Below, in pieces: positions 15,740 to 25,499 of a DNA stretch of 64,000 nucleotides. Source of the DNA: Methylomonas sp. EFPC3 (GTDB taxonomy: Bacteria; Pseudomonadota; Gammaproteobacteria; Methylococcales; Methylomonadaceae); NCBI RefSeq assembly GCF_029643245.1, contig NZ_CP116398.1, positions 2,294,001-2,358,000 of the forward strand, written 5' to 3'. The notes beneath the pieces are model-generated. The model worked only from the letters and a program-made list of their open reading frames with translations. It was not told the origin of the DNA and searched no databases. Each line of letters begins with the position of its first letter. Within the stretch, counting starts at the first letter, position 1. The position numbers and the translations under genes are program-made.

Positions 15740-16393
15740 TTAACTCCAGCCGGTGGTGAAATCGTAATTGCGGATCGATTCGATCTTTTGCGCATCGGTC
15801 AGCGCGGTATTGGTCGCGATCGCATCCAGCGCCGCTTTGTGGGCGAACGCGGATCGGTACAGTGCCGTGCGGCGGCTGCCGTAGGTGGACACAAAGCCGT
15901 GCAGCCACGCCAGGTAATTTTCAACCGTTGACCAGGTATGCGTGGTGTTGTCGATGTCGCGCCAAAATAAGTCGGCGATGGGCACCGATACACCGAGTGC
16001 CTGCTTGGAATTGATTTCCGCAATCTTGCCCGTGACGTTCTCCCGGCTCTTAGCATCAACCTGCCATAGCGACCCGGAAAAAGTCAGCGGCAATTCGTCC
16101 AGTTGTGCCAAGTGCTCGTTGACTCGCTGCGAGGTTTCGGCAATGTAATCGGCGATGGTTTTCACGACCGGTTGCCGGGCAATTGAATAGCGCCGTTGCG
16201 TTGCCGTCGGCCCTGGATAGGACGCTTCGAGACGCAACCGGTGATTGGCAAGTATCTCCGCGATCGAATAAGTATTGCCGTCGACATGCAGCACATCGCC
16301 GGCAGCGATGTAATTCAGCCAGCGCGTGCCCAGGCCTTCAACCAGGTCGCTGGCGTTAGTCAGGTTGATTTGTCCGGCTTGGTAAAGGTCCAT
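15740..16393 (-). CDS. tail protein, DUF4376-like
   Basis: 217 residues directly after the tip protein gene (1-base overlap). The C-terminal part (FWRDIDNTTHTWSTVENYLAWL) has the look of the DUF4376 domain found in tail-fibre and tail-tip accessory proteins. The N-terminal part is a short beta module (GDVLHVDGNTYSIAEIL). Probably attaches to or assembles with the tip protein; inference from position. Confidence 0.6.
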   Translation of the reverse strand: MDLYQAGQINLTNASDLVEGLGTRWLNYIAAGDVLHVDGNTYSIAEILANHRLRLEASYPGPTATQRRYSIARQPVVKTIADYIAETSQRVNEHLAQLDELPLTFSGSLWQVDAKSRENVTGKIAEINSKQALGVSVPIADLFWRDIDNTTHTWSTVENYLAWLHGFVSTYGSRRTALYRSAFAHKAALDAIATNTALTDAQKIESIRNYDFTTGWS

Positions 16394-19300
16394 TAATCCC
16401 CCAACGCCATCCAGTTCAGCGCTCCCACCGCGATTGCGGTCGATCCGGAGATGTTCCAGGCGTAGTTTTGGAAGGTGAAATTGTTAGCAGGTGTAGCCGA
16501 ATTCGCTTGTAGTTGTTTCAAATAAACGACGGCAGTCATATTCCTTAAGACAAAGCTGGTGTTTGATTCTTGCGCGATAATCCTGGCTTTCCAGAACGTG
16601 GACTGGTATGTGTCGGTTACGATTTCTCCCGATGAAAATGAGCCGAACCCTCCAGACTGCGGAAACGTCGGAGCAGCGGGTAATACAGGATTCAATGAAT
16701 TCGACAGCAGGATAGTATTACCGCCGTAGGCGTAGGCATTAGACAAACCACCTGTGCCGTTTGAAGAATTATCGATCGCCGTTTGCAAGTACTCTACCGA
16801 GTACACGATTTTATAAATTTGGCTGCCTGAAGGAGGCGAATATTCCGTTCCGTTTAGAGGCAATTGGCCGGTATCGACGGTGACAGGCCAATAGGCGTCA
16901 GCAGATGCCGTCACTGATGCCCCGTTACTCGGCACACTCGCTGTCGAATAATCATATTCATCGGCATGCGGCGCGATGGTGTAAATGCTGCCGTTGGTAT
17001 CCGACGCCACAAACACCAGCCGGATCATGCTGATACCCGAATCGATATTGACCGACTGGGTGTCGGTGATCTGCTGGCCATGTTCCGACGCCAGGATATT
17101 GCGCGATTTCGTCGCCAAATCCAGCCAGATCGTGCCGTTCCAGCCCTGCACCGTCCAGGTCACGGTGCGGTAAAAATAGCCGTAGGTGCTGATACCGTTG
17201 CCGCGCACGCTGCTGAACTTGGCCTCGACGTTGATCGAGGCGGTGTTGTTAGGCAGGATCGAATTGCCGCTGGTCCAACCGTTGACCGATAACGGCCCCG
17301 AGTTGCTGGCCACGGTATTGACGCCGGCGCTGCTGGCGTAATTCAGCTCGGCAATCGCATCAAAGGCCCAGACGCCCGATCCGGCCGTGACTTCATGCAG
17401 ATTTTGGCCGCGCACGGTCCAGGTCTGGGTGGAACTGACATTGGCCGCGTCGTAACTGCGCAACGAGGCCGGCGAGACCATTAAACGAGGCTGCGCGTCC
17501 CAGTAACCCGGCAAGGTGACGGTTTCGCCGCTGTTGGCTTGGCCGTACTCCACCCGCCGCACCGATTTGTACTCGTGATAAGCACCGCCACGGTAGCGCT
17601 GGAAGGTCAGCGTGCCGCCGCTGAGCATGGCAAAGTCGCGGTTGCTGACGGTATCGGCGCCGTTGTAGACGATGATCGAGCCGTTGCCGTTGATGCGGGC
17701 GTTGCCGTTGCCGACGATGATGTCCTCGGTTGCGGCGATGCGGCCGCCGATCAATTGATCCGCCGACAAAGCGCCGGTGACCACCACGTCGGCATCCATC
17801 AATATCGCGGGCTGGCCTTGGTGTACGCCGACAATGAACGGGGTTTTCTCCACTCCGGCCAGGCGCAGCGCAAACACGTCGGCTTCGAATACCAACGGAT
17901 CGACCGCGGTATCCAGCGCCGTCTGCAGGCCGTTTTTAATGGCTTCCGGATCCGGCAGCGCGATGGATGAAATGGTCTTGGTGTACTCGGTACCGCTCAG
18001 CACGTAGTCGTCGACGCCGCCGAAGGCGTCGAAACTGGCAATCCGGATAAAGTAGGGCGTGCCCTCGAGCAGGTTGGGAATCGTGATGGTGGCGTCGCTG
18101 CCAACATACACCCGGTTGCCGGCGCTCGGGGTAAATCCGGTCGCTGTGCCGACAAACACAATCGCCCCGGCCCAATCGTTATCGGTTGGCCGGGTGTAGG
18201 TCAAAATCAGCGACTTGAAGCCGGCGTTGACGCTAACCGCCGATATCGCCGCCGGCGCCGGATTACTGACCGTGATCTCGGCCTGCTGGCTGTAACGGCC
18301 ATGCATGTCGCGCGCCCGCACTTTGGCGGTAATGCTGCGGCGCGGGCCGCCGTCCTCCAGGTTTTGCTCGTAGGTGTATTGGTAACGCGATTCGGTCGGG
18401 AACTCGGAACGCAACAGCGTGGCGCCGGCGTAGATATCAACCTGGTAATCCCGAAACCACGGCGACTGGCCGCCCTGCCCGGCGCCGTAACTGGCTGAAA
18501 ACCCCAGCACCGACTGGGCGTCGTTATCCCAATCCAGTTCGATGACTCGCCCCGCAAACGTGGCACCGCCGCCGAGGATTTCCAGATCGGTGATGCTGAT
18601 GGCTTCGATCGGGTACAGCTCTTCCAGCGTGTAATTGACGCTGATCGAACTCGAATACTTGCCGAAAATATTGATTGCCGACAATGTGATTTGATATTCG
18701 CCGACGGCAGGATTCAAAATCCGCTTCGATTGTGAGTCGATGATGTCTTCGAATATGACCGCGCCATCCTGGCGTACCAACAGCGCATAGCCGCGCAGGA
18801 ATGGATCGGTCGAGCGCGACCAACTGATGTCGATGTAACGGCGCATGCCTTCCAGCGCCAGATAGACGCCGGGCACCACCTGCAGCCCGGACGGCGCCAC
18901 CACGCCGTTGCGGGCGGGTTGGTAGATCGGCGGCAAAGTCGGTTCCAGCGTGCCCAGCGCGTCGATGAAATCGTACTTGGCCGGGTCGTATTGGATCGCG
19001 CTGATAGTGTAAGCACCGTCCGTGATGTCGTCGTTCTCGCTGATTTCCAGAATCCGGTACAGCTCGGCCACCGAGTTGGGGTCGTAAACGATCCACTCCA
19101 TTTCCGCTTGCGGCGCTTCGGCCAAGGCGCTGGCAAGATTCAACACGCTATGCACGCCGGCTGCGTTGCTGACCGCGGCATCCATCACCTCGCCGTCGCT
19201 GGAAATCACCGAAAGCCGGTAACCGATGCCGGCCGCCAACGTGACCGGCGCATCCAACACTACCGACGACGCGGTCGAGCCGGCCAGCACGCGGCCGCCC

Positions 19301-20844
19301 ATACGCTTGCGGCCCTGCCGGCGCGGGTTGGCGATGCGGATCACGTCGCCCGGCAAGTCGCGGAACGCCGCCATGCTGGGGCTGAATACCACGGCATCGG
19401 TTTCCAGCAGACCGGTATAGACCAGGCGGCGGTTGGCCCTGGCCGCCTGGCCGCGGGAATAGCAGCCGAGCATGGTTTGTTCTTTGTACAGATAGCCGTA
19501 GCGTTTGCGGGCTTCACGGTTGTCGTAATATTCCGGTACCAGTCTGCTCTGGTCGTCTCTGTCGTGGTATTTGTGGCAGACCGAGCTATAACGCACCTGG
19601 CGGGCGCTGCTGGAATAAGCAAAGCGGCCTTTGGCGACGTTGGCCGGCACGTACAAATTGCGCACCGGCTTGGGCGCGTCCTGGGTCAGATAGACCTGGT
19701 TGCCGCTCCACAGTGCCTGGGCGTCGAAAGTGCCGGCGATTTGGTTGATCATCTCGTAAGCCGACACGCTTTCCGAGATCCAGGCGTCGATCGAATAGCG
19801 AAACTCCTGGCCGCCCCTGCCGTCGTTGACTAACTGGTCGCAGCGCTGGGCGATTTTGTAGATCAGCCACTTGTCTTGATAGGCCGGGTCGATGTAATCG
19901 CCCAGGCCTTGGCCTTCGGTGAGCAGCAGCGTATACAAAAACCAGGCCGGGTTACGGTTAACGGCGCGGACCAAGGTGCCGTCCCAATCCGCGCCGGTAT
20001 ATGCTCGGGTTTCCGGGTTGTAGACCAAGGCATGCGGCACTAAACAGAGCCAGCCGCGCAGATGGCAGGAGATTTTCGGCACTTGCGAAAAATAGCGGGT
20101 GTCCAGCGTCAACCGAAAGTGGGCGATGTTGGGCCGGCGCAGCTTGGCGTAGGTCAATTTAACCAATGAATCCCACTTGAAGGCGTTTTGAGTGTTGCTG
20201 TCCGGGTCCGGAGTGACGCGGGTCACTCGGATATCGAATTCGCTGGCGCTGGCGCTGAACTGGCGCAGATCGACCACATACATCCTCTGATAAGCCCCAT
20301 CCTGCTTATCCGATACCGTGCCGCGGCCGGCCAAATCCACCGGCAGCCAGGCGCCGGCGCCGTTGACGCGGACATCGATTTGCACATTAACCGTGGTACC
20401 GGTGCGGTCGCCTGTGTTTGGGTTTTGATAGTACAGGCCGGCAAAGGTCAAAATCACCCGTACCGCATCGCAGCCGGTGACGGTGCGGGTAATCGGCGTG
20501 GCGTGCAATACGTTGACATTGACCGATTCCGGCGAGGCCGCGGCATTGCCCAGCGTGCCGGGAATGTAGGATTGGTTTTGGGTGCCGAGGCGGTAATCGA
20601 ACGACACGCCTTCGATCATCACATTGCCGTCGGCATCTTTCACCGGGGTGCCGTCCAGTTTGACGCCCTTCAAGGGGTCGTCGTAGGGAAAACCGGCGAT
20701 CTCGCCCCAGCACCATTCGCCGACGATTTCGATCACGCCGCGCGAGCGAACGGTATCGGCCTGATAAATGGGCGTGCGTGCACCACCATCGCCGCCGCCA
20801 CCGCCGCCCATCGCGCCGCCGATTACCGCAAGTTGCTGACTCAT
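16393..20844 (-). CDS. J: tail tip/host-specificity protein, lambda J type
   Basis: 1483 residues from the ATG at 20844 (MSQQLAVIGGAMGGGGGGDG); the frame is open further upstream, but that part overlaps gene I and is not coding. The N-terminal 600 residues carry the conserved J core (YQADTVRSRGVIEIVGEWCWGEI split by a GG-rich start; FSPSMAAFRDLPGDVIRI later). Fibronectin-III-like repeats follow at about 800-1100, then a variable C-terminal region that would contact the receptor. In lambda J the C-terminus binds LamB; the receptor here is unknown. The 4-bp overlap with gene I is normal. Confidence 0.93.
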   Translation of the reverse strand: MSQQLAVIGGAMGGGGGGDGGARTPIYQADTVRSRGVIEIVGEWCWGEIAGFPYDDPLKGVKLDGTPVKDADGNVMIEGVSFDYRLGTQNQSYIPGTLGNAAASPESVNVNVLHATPITRTVTGCDAVRVILTFAGLYYQNPNTGDRTGTTVNVQIDVRVNGAGAWLPVDLAGRGTVSDKQDGAYQRMYVVDLRQFSASASEFDIRVTRVTPDPDSNTQNAFKWDSLVKLTYAKLRRPNIAHFRLTLDTRYFSQVPKISCHLRGWLCLVPHALVYNPETRAYTGADWDGTLVRAVNRNPAWFLYTLLLTEGQGLGDYIDPAYQDKWLIYKIAQRCDQLVNDGRGGQEFRYSIDAWISESVSAYEMINQIAGTFDAQALWSGNQVYLTQDAPKPVRNLYVPANVAKGRFAYSSSARQVRYSSVCHKYHDRDDQSRLVPEYYDNREARKRYGYLYKEQTMLGCYSRGQAARANRRLVYTGLLETDAVVFSPSMAAFRDLPGDVIRIANPRRQGRKRMGGRVLAGSTASSVVLDAPVTLAAGIGYRLSVISSDGEVMDAAVSNAAGVHSVLNLASALAEAPQAEMEWIVYDPNSVAELYRILEISENDDITDGAYTISAIQYDPAKYDFIDALGTLEPTLPPIYQPARNGVVAPSGLQVVPGVYLALEGMRRYIDISWSRSTDPFLRGYALLVRQDGAVIFEDIIDSQSKRILNPAVGEYQITLSAINIFGKYSSSISVNYTLEELYPIEAISITDLEILGGGATFAGRVIELDWDNDAQSVLGFSASYGAGQGGQSPWFRDYQVDIYAGATLLRSEFPTESRYQYTYEQNLEDGGPRRSITAKVRARDMHGRYSQQAEITVSNPAPAAISAVSVNAGFKSLILTYTRPTDNDWAGAIVFVGTATGFTPSAGNRVYVGSDATITIPNLLEGTPYFIRIASFDAFGGVDDYVLSGTEYTKTISSIALPDPEAIKNGLQTALDTAVDPLVFEADVFALRLAGVEKTPFIVGVHQGQPAILMDADVVVTGALSADQLIGGRIAATEDIIVGNGNARINGNGSIIVYNGADTVSNRDFAMLSGGTLTFQRYRGGAYHEYKSVRRVEYGQANSGETVTLPGYWDAQPRLMVSPASLRSYDAANVSSTQTWTVRGQNLHEVTAGSGVWAFDAIAELNYASSAGVNTVASNSGPLSVNGWTSGNSILPNNTASINVEAKFSSVRGNGISTYGYFYRTVTWTVQGWNGTIWLDLATKSRNILASEHGQQITDTQSVNIDSGISMIRLVFVASDTNGSIYTIAPHADEYDYSTASVPSNGASVTASADAYWPVTVDTGQLPLNGTEYSPPSGSQIYKIVYSVEYLQTAIDNSSNGTGGLSNAYAYGGNTILLSNSLNPVLPAAPTFPQSGGFGSFSSGEIVTDTYQSTFWKARIIAQESNTSFVLRNMTAVVYLKQLQANSATPANNFTFQNYAWNISGSTAIAVGALNWMALGD

Positions 20845-21437
20845 AACGGCAGATCCTCCACCCAATAATCCGACGACAGCACGATACAGCCCACATCCGG
20901 CACGTCGCCGACCAGGATCGGGTGCGGATGGCCGGCCGCCGTGAGGTTGACGACGCCGTCGGCGATGAACGACGGCTTGTTGTCGGGGCGTTCTTGCATG
21001 GGTGCGGAGGTGTTGCGCTTTTTGCTGGTCATTAAAGTAGCGACGGCTGAAAACGCCATCGAGATACCGATGTTGACAATAGCCACCGCCATTTCGCCCA
21101 AAAACACGGCCAGGCCGGCGCCGGCTCCCAAGCTGGTTGCCGCCGATACCACGGCAGCCCATATCACCGGCGCAAATACCTCGCCCTGGATTACCGGCAG
21201 AATCCACAGTTCTTCGTTGGCCCAAGGCCCGTTTGCAGTATCTGTTGAAATGGGTCGGCAATTTTCCTGGCTGATAGGATCGACCAAAATAGCCACGTAG
21301 TTGCCGGCATCGCACTCGGCCAAAAAGCCGTCGCGTTGCACGTCGATCGCGCGCAAGGCTTCGGCCGGGGTTTTCACGTCCAGCCGCCATTCCGCTTTGT
21401 ATCTTTCCAGGTCCCCGAACAGTCTGACGGTTTTCAT
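20841..21437 (-). CDS. I: tail assembly protein, lambda I type
   Basis: 198 residues. The N-terminal ubiquitin-like part (VRLFGDLERYKAEWRLDV) and the glycine/alanine-rich hydrophobic centre (about 90-135) match phage tail assembly protein I. The C-terminal NKPSFIADGVVNLTAAGHPH leads to a tail that meets J. Needed for tail-tip assembly in lambda. Located K-I-J as in lambda. Confidence 0.88.
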   Translation of the reverse strand: MKTVRLFGDLERYKAEWRLDVKTPAEALRAIDVQRDGFLAECDAGNYVAILVDPISQENCRPISTDTANGPWANEELWILPVIQGEVFAPVIWAAVVSAATSLGAGAGLAVFLGEMAVAIVNIGISMAFSAVATLMTSKKRNTSAPMQERPDNKPSFIADGVVNLTAAGHPHPILVGDVPDVGCIVLSSDYWVEDLPL

Positions 21438-22147
21438 AGGTCCTTATGCCTCATAAAACACACGGTCCGGCTGCGCCAGTATTGGCCGAAGGTTTCCTCG
21501 CGCGACGGCGCCGACGGGCCGGCGTGGTGCAAAATCACTTGGTCGCCGCGGTAGATCGCGGCATGGCTGGGGCAGACGCCGCGCAATTGCATGATCACCA
21601 CATCATGCAGGCGCGGGCTTTCCACGCGCTCGAAGCCGGCGGCTTTAAAGCCGTTGATGAAGGCGTGGTAATTATTCACATCCTCCCACCAGCCCCAGGT
21701 CTTGCGCGGCGGGTCGCCCAAATCGATAGCCAGCTCGTGGCGGTAGTAATCGGTGACCAATGACAAGCAATCCATCACGCCGTAAACGAAGTCGCGGCCG
21801 GCATACGCCGCCGGCACCACGCCGCGCGGGGTGTAACTGCGGATCTCGAATTCCGGCACGCTGACCACCAAAAACGGCAGATTGCAGCGCTCGGCGCTGG
21901 CGATATCGGCGGCACTGAGTTCGGCGCTGCGGTTGGGGTGGCTGTGGTACACCGCGGCGATTTGCCGGATATGGCGGGCCTGGACGATTGGATCAATCAG
22001 AAAGGATTGCTCGGGCTGTGCGCTGGTGTTTTCGCACTCCAGCACCCGCACGCCGGCGGCGTCGCGCAGAATCAGCCCGCAGGCCTCCAGCGGGAAGGCG
22101 CGTTCGGCGTGGGCTTTGATCTGTTCCAGAATGGCGTCGGTCATCAT
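21434..22147 (-). CDS. K: tail assembly protein, lambda K type (JAMM + NlpC/P60)
   Basis: 237 residues with two enzyme-like domains. The N-terminal Mov34/JAMM metal site has E21 and H68-S-H70-P followed by S/D near 78-81. The C-terminal NlpC/P60 peptidase has C127 (VMDCLSLVTDYYRHEL) and a histidine in LHDVVIMQL. Predicted tail-tip hydrolase that acts on the cell wall during entry. Overlaps L and I by 4 bp each. Confidence 0.9.
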   Translation of the reverse strand: MMTDAILEQIKAHAERAFPLEACGLILRDAAGVRVLECENTSAQPEQSFLIDPIVQARHIRQIAAVYHSHPNRSAELSAADIASAERCNLPFLVVSVPEFEIRSYTPRGVVPAAYAGRDFVYGVMDCLSLVTDYYRHELAIDLGDPPRKTWGWWEDVNNYHAFINGFKAAGFERVESPRLHDVVIMQLRGVCPSHAAIYRGDQVILHHAGPSAPSREETFGQYWRSRTVCFMRHKDL

Positions 22148-22833
22148 ACGTTCGACCTGCCCAGGCCGGGATTGGCGCCGTAGTCCAACGGATTATCCGC
22201 ACCGAACCGGGCTTTGCAGCCGGCCAGGGTGTGGCTGCAGACGTCGAGTTCAGCGTTGAATACCTGGTTATCGTTGGCATCGAACCACTTCGCCGGATCG
22301 GTACCGGGCCAACTGCAACCGGAACCGCCGACGGTGGATTTGTAGACGTGCGGACAACCCACCGAGACGCAGATCAGCCCCGGCAACTCTTTATCGAGAA
22401 AATCCAGCGGCGAGGACAGCTCGAATTCGACCGTAGCGTCCAGATCCTCGACCGGCCGCTCGATAAAATAAACATCGTCGTGGTATTCGGCGGTATCGCT
22501 CAGCACGTACTGGGCGATGGTGCGGCGGCGGGTGACTTTGGCGCCGACCAGGCCTTGGTATTGCAGACACAGCTCGGTGACGAAACCCTGGTAATTGCCG
22601 ACGATGGCCCGCGGCCGCGGGCTGGGGCCGCTGCCGGATTTCTTGACGTTGCGGATTTCGACGTAATACGGCAGATACGTATCGCCCAGGTATTCCAGCG
22701 GCGTGCCGTCGGTATCCTGTCCGGGATAAAACCGGTGCACTTCCGCTACGCCAATGCTGTTCAGATCCAGGATAAACAAACTGACCCGAGCGCCGGGCGA
22801 CAGCTTGTGCATTTGGCCTTTCAGATTCGCCAT
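22144..22833 (-). CDS. L: minor tail protein, lambda L type (iron-sulfur tip protein)
   Basis: 229 residues from the ATG at 22833, which overlaps the stop of the M-type gene by one base. The C-terminal domain keeps cysteines C155, C160, C173, C199 and C206. In lambda L, four cysteines of this region hold a 4Fe-4S cluster. Connects tape-measure end and tip. Named after the lambda gene; not the P2 L of the head genes. Confidence 0.88.
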   Translation of the reverse strand: MANLKGQMHKLSPGARVSLFILDLNSIGVAEVHRFYPGQDTDGTPLEYLGDTYLPYYVEIRNVKKSGSGPSPRPRAIVGNYQGFVTELCLQYQGLVGAKVTRRRTIAQYVLSDTAEYHDDVYFIERPVEDLDATVEFELSSPLDFLDKELPGLICVSVGCPHVYKSTVGGSGCSWPGTDPAKWFDANDNQVFNAELDVCSHTLAGCKARFGADNPLDYGANPGLGRSNV

Positions 22834-23177
22834 TAGGGCACCTCGCGCAGTTTCAAACCGAACTCCCACAAGTCGGCGCCGAGCGGCATCGGCCGGCGGG
22901 AGTCTTTGACGATCATGTATTTCTTCTGCACCTGGTACAGCGGAGACGTCCAGGTAACCGGCGTCACGGTGCGCACGGTATCCAGCACACCCAACAGCGT
23001 GTTCAGATCGGCGCGGTTCAATGCCGAATACACCACGTCCCAGACCTCGTGTTGCGGATTCAAGCCGGTTTCCAGCGCTTGCACGTAGTTATCGCCCAGC
23101 TCGATCACGTCCGAGGCATCGGCAATGGCCGGCTGGCTGCGCAGGTGGATTTTTTCGGGGAACGGTAGCGCGGTCAT
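22833..23177 (-). CDS. M: minor tail protein, lambda M type
   Basis: 114 residues from the ATG at 23177 (4-bp overlap with the tape measure gene). ALNRADLNTLLGVLDTV and VQKKYMIVKDSRRPMPLGADLWEFGL are characteristic of the phage minor tail protein M family, which forms a ring at the tip. Distinct from the P2-type M terminase at 31042. Confidence 0.85.
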   Translation of the reverse strand: MTALPFPEKIHLRSQPAIADASDVIELGDNYVQALETGLNPQHEVWDVVYSALNRADLNTLLGVLDTVRTVTPVTWTSPLYQVQKKYMIVKDSRRPMPLGADLWEFGLKLREVP

Positions 23178-25294
23178 ACCAGAATGCCGCCTTGGCGCTT
23201 GGCATCGGCCGCCCATTTGTTGATGCGTTTGTCGATCAACACTTCCAGGATTTTGCCGCTGGGCGTTTCGCGTTCGGTGGTCTGTACCTCGGCGCCGCTG
23301 TTGTTGATGATGTTGACGGTGACACCGCCGCTACCGCCGCCGGCCATCGTGACCGGGATCGAGCGGCCGTCCGGCAGTGGCACGTAGGCTTCCGGCATGC
23401 TGCCTTCGCCGAACAATGCCAGTTGCGGACTGCGGGCAACGCCGCCGCCGGCATAGGTGCGTAGCGGCAGCGGGCCGGCTGCGGTCATGATGCCGCCGTC
23501 GGCAAAACCGAAAAAACTACTAACGGCGGAAAAGCCGGCCTGAAGCAAGCCGTTGCCGGCCGCGTTGGCGGTGCCGAAGCCCTTGCCTAACAGCGTATCC
23601 ATCAATTGCGCCGAAGCGGCATCGGCCGCCATGCGGGCCAGGGTTTTGGCGAAATTGGCGCCCAACTCGTCGAAACCTTCGCCGGCACTCATGATGAAAT
23701 CGGCAAACGAGGTCTGGATGTTGCGCGCGGCCTGGATGGCGAATTGCGACATCTCGTCGCTGCCGTCATTCACTTTATTGACGAGATCGTTGTAGTCCTT
23801 GCCCAACTTGTCGAATTCGGCCTTGGCCCGGTCGGCGTCGATCAGGCCCAGGGCCTTGGCTTGGTCCACATCGGCAATGCCTTGGCTCAGCGTGGAATAG
23901 CCGGGGTTGAAGCGGTCGAACAGGCGTTGGTAATTTTCAGATTGCGCGGCGCGCTGCTTGCCGGCAAGTGCCAGACCTTGTTCGACGATATCGTCGTATT
24001 CCTTGTACGCCTGGACATTGGCCAGCACCGCGTCTTTCTCGGCGGCCAGGTTCAGCAACACCAGTTTGCGCGATTCGTCCAACTTGGCCAGCGAGCCGAA
24101 CTGCACCTCGAATTCCATCTGCGCGGCCGCGCTGTTCTCGCCGCGCAGCGCGATTTCCTTGCGCAGGCTGCGTTCGGTGGATTCGTAGGCGGATTGCAGG
24201 GATTTGGCGGCGGATTCGGCCGCCTTGGCCGCTTCGTCGGCGGCGGAGTTGCCTTTTTGGATGAATGATTCGACGGCTTTCAGATTGGCTTCACCCATCT
24301 TCATTTCGTCGTCCAACGTCGATTTTTTCCGCCGCGATTCGCTGAGTTTTTGTTCGATATCGGCACGCTGTTGAATCAGCTGGTTCAGCTCGCGCTGCTC
24401 AGCGATCTCGCGCGCCGCGCCGCCTGAGCGTTCGCCGCGTCTGACCTCGGACAATAGTTGCTTCTGCTCGGCAATCTTGCGGTTGATTTGGTCGAGTTCG
24501 TCGCTCAAGCCGCCGCCGGCTCCAGGAATGGCAAAGTTCTGGTAGCCATCGAGAAACCCACGCCAGGCACCTTCCAGCAAGCCGAATTTCTGGATGTCCT
24601 TGTCCAGCGACTCGGCCAGGGTTGCCAGGGGTTCCAGCACGAACATCGCGAATTTACTGCGAAAACCAATCGATTGATTGGATAGTTCGGTCAACTTATC
24701 ATTGAAATCGCCGGCCAGTTTGGCCTGCTCCGCCGTGACCGGGTTATGTTGCCGGCCCTTGTCGATCAGCTCTTGGATGCCGCTCGCGCCCATGGCCAAT
24801 AACGGTGCCATTTCGGCGTAGGATTTGCCCAGCGCCGCGGCGCCGAATGCGGCCCGTTTTTGCGGATCGTCGATACCGGAAAACACGTCGGCCAGTTGCT
24901 TGAAGGCCTCGACCGGGTCTTTCGCGGTGATGCCGAGTTTGGCAAAGTCGTCGGCATTTTTGGCGATATTGATCGACAGTTTGTTGGCTGACGCGACAAA
25001 CGCCTCGATACTGGTGTCACCGATCTTGACGGCGTATTCCAGCCCGGCCAACTTCTCGATCGCGATGCCGGACCGGTCGGCCAAATCGTTCAGCGCGTCG
25101 GCGGCGTTGATGCCTTCCTTGACGAATGCCGCCAGACCGGCCACGGAAATGCCCACGCCCAGCCCGGTCAGCACGTTGTTGATGCTGGAGCCGGTACTTT
25201 CCAAACCGCGCAAGGCTTTATCCACCCGGCCGACGCTTTGTTCGGCCTGGCTGCTATCGCCGGCGATTTTGATTTTCAGGTTAAGGTCCGACAT
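23174..25294 (-). CDS. H: tail tape measure protein, lambda H type
   Basis: 706 residues, mostly helical, with long coiled coils (about 270-340 and 390-520), a hydrophobic stretch near 50 (LTGLGVGISVAGLAAFV) and a C-terminal domain (FGEGSMPEAYVPLPDGRSIPV) found in lambda-type tape measures. It sets tail length, and 706 residues would predict a fairly short siphovirus tail, on the order of 100 nm by the usual 1.5 Å per residue. Follows the G/GT chaperones directly. Confidence 0.9.
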   Translation of the reverse strand: MSDLNLKIKIAGDSSQAEQSVGRVDKALRGLESTGSSINNVLTGLGVGISVAGLAAFVKEGINAADALNDLADRSGIAIEKLAGLEYAVKIGDTSIEAFVASANKLSINIAKNADDFAKLGITAKDPVEAFKQLADVFSGIDDPQKRAAFGAAALGKSYAEMAPLLAMGASGIQELIDKGRQHNPVTAEQAKLAGDFNDKLTELSNQSIGFRSKFAMFVLEPLATLAESLDKDIQKFGLLEGAWRGFLDGYQNFAIPGAGGGLSDELDQINRKIAEQKQLLSEVRRGERSGGAAREIAEQRELNQLIQQRADIEQKLSESRRKKSTLDDEMKMGEANLKAVESFIQKGNSAADEAAKAAESAAKSLQSAYESTERSLRKEIALRGENSAAAQMEFEVQFGSLAKLDESRKLVLLNLAAEKDAVLANVQAYKEYDDIVEQGLALAGKQRAAQSENYQRLFDRFNPGYSTLSQGIADVDQAKALGLIDADRAKAEFDKLGKDYNDLVNKVNDGSDEMSQFAIQAARNIQTSFADFIMSAGEGFDELGANFAKTLARMAADAASAQLMDTLLGKGFGTANAAGNGLLQAGFSAVSSFFGFADGGIMTAAGPLPLRTYAGGGVARSPQLALFGEGSMPEAYVPLPDGRSIPVTMAGGGSGGVTVNIINNSGAEVQTTERETPSGKILEVLIDKRINKWAADAKRQGGILV

Positions 25295-25493
25295 GGTTCT
25301 GGTCGCGGATCAGTTTCAGGTGGTAAATCAACGATTCGATGTCTTGCACGCCCAATAGCTCGGCCACGACCGGCAGTCCGGCCCAATCCAGGCCGCCCAT
25401 GATGTTCCAGGCATCGACGGCCAGTTTCAGTTGGTCCGGTTGCGGCTGGTTGGTGCCGCCCGGCAATTGGCTAGTCTCTAGCCAGGTTCTGGC
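25281..25493 (-). CDS. T: T extension of tail assembly chaperone GT (expressed by -1 frameshift)
   Basis: 70 codons readable only after the slip at 25493-25499, beginning KARTWLETSQLPGG and ending LIYHLKLIRDQNHVGP. The full GT product would be 185 residues: 115 from G and 70 from T. In lambda, GT recruits tail tube subunits to the tape measure. There is no good independent ribosome site. Its end overlaps the tape measure start. Confidence 0.85.
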   Translation of the reverse strand, partial: ARTWLETSQLPGGTNQPQPDQLKLAVDAWNIMGGLDWAGLPVVAELLGVQDIESLIYHLKLIRDQNHVGP

Positions 25494-25499
25494 TTTTTT
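25469..25499 (-). other. -1 frameshift site of G/GT with stem-loop
   Basis: On the minus strand the heptamer A AAA AAG (25499-25493) is in the G frame (cta aaa aag). Nine bases later a perfect hairpin GGCTAG-AGA-CTAGCC (25483-25469) holds the G stop codon. Slippery site, spacer and hairpin are all in the positions known from frameshifting phages. Confidence 0.88.

Noticed and set aside
20845-21390. Upstream extension of the J frame
   Set aside because: Arginine-rich reading that overlaps gene I completely. MSQQLAVIGG at 20844 is the usual J start with the normal 4-bp overlap.
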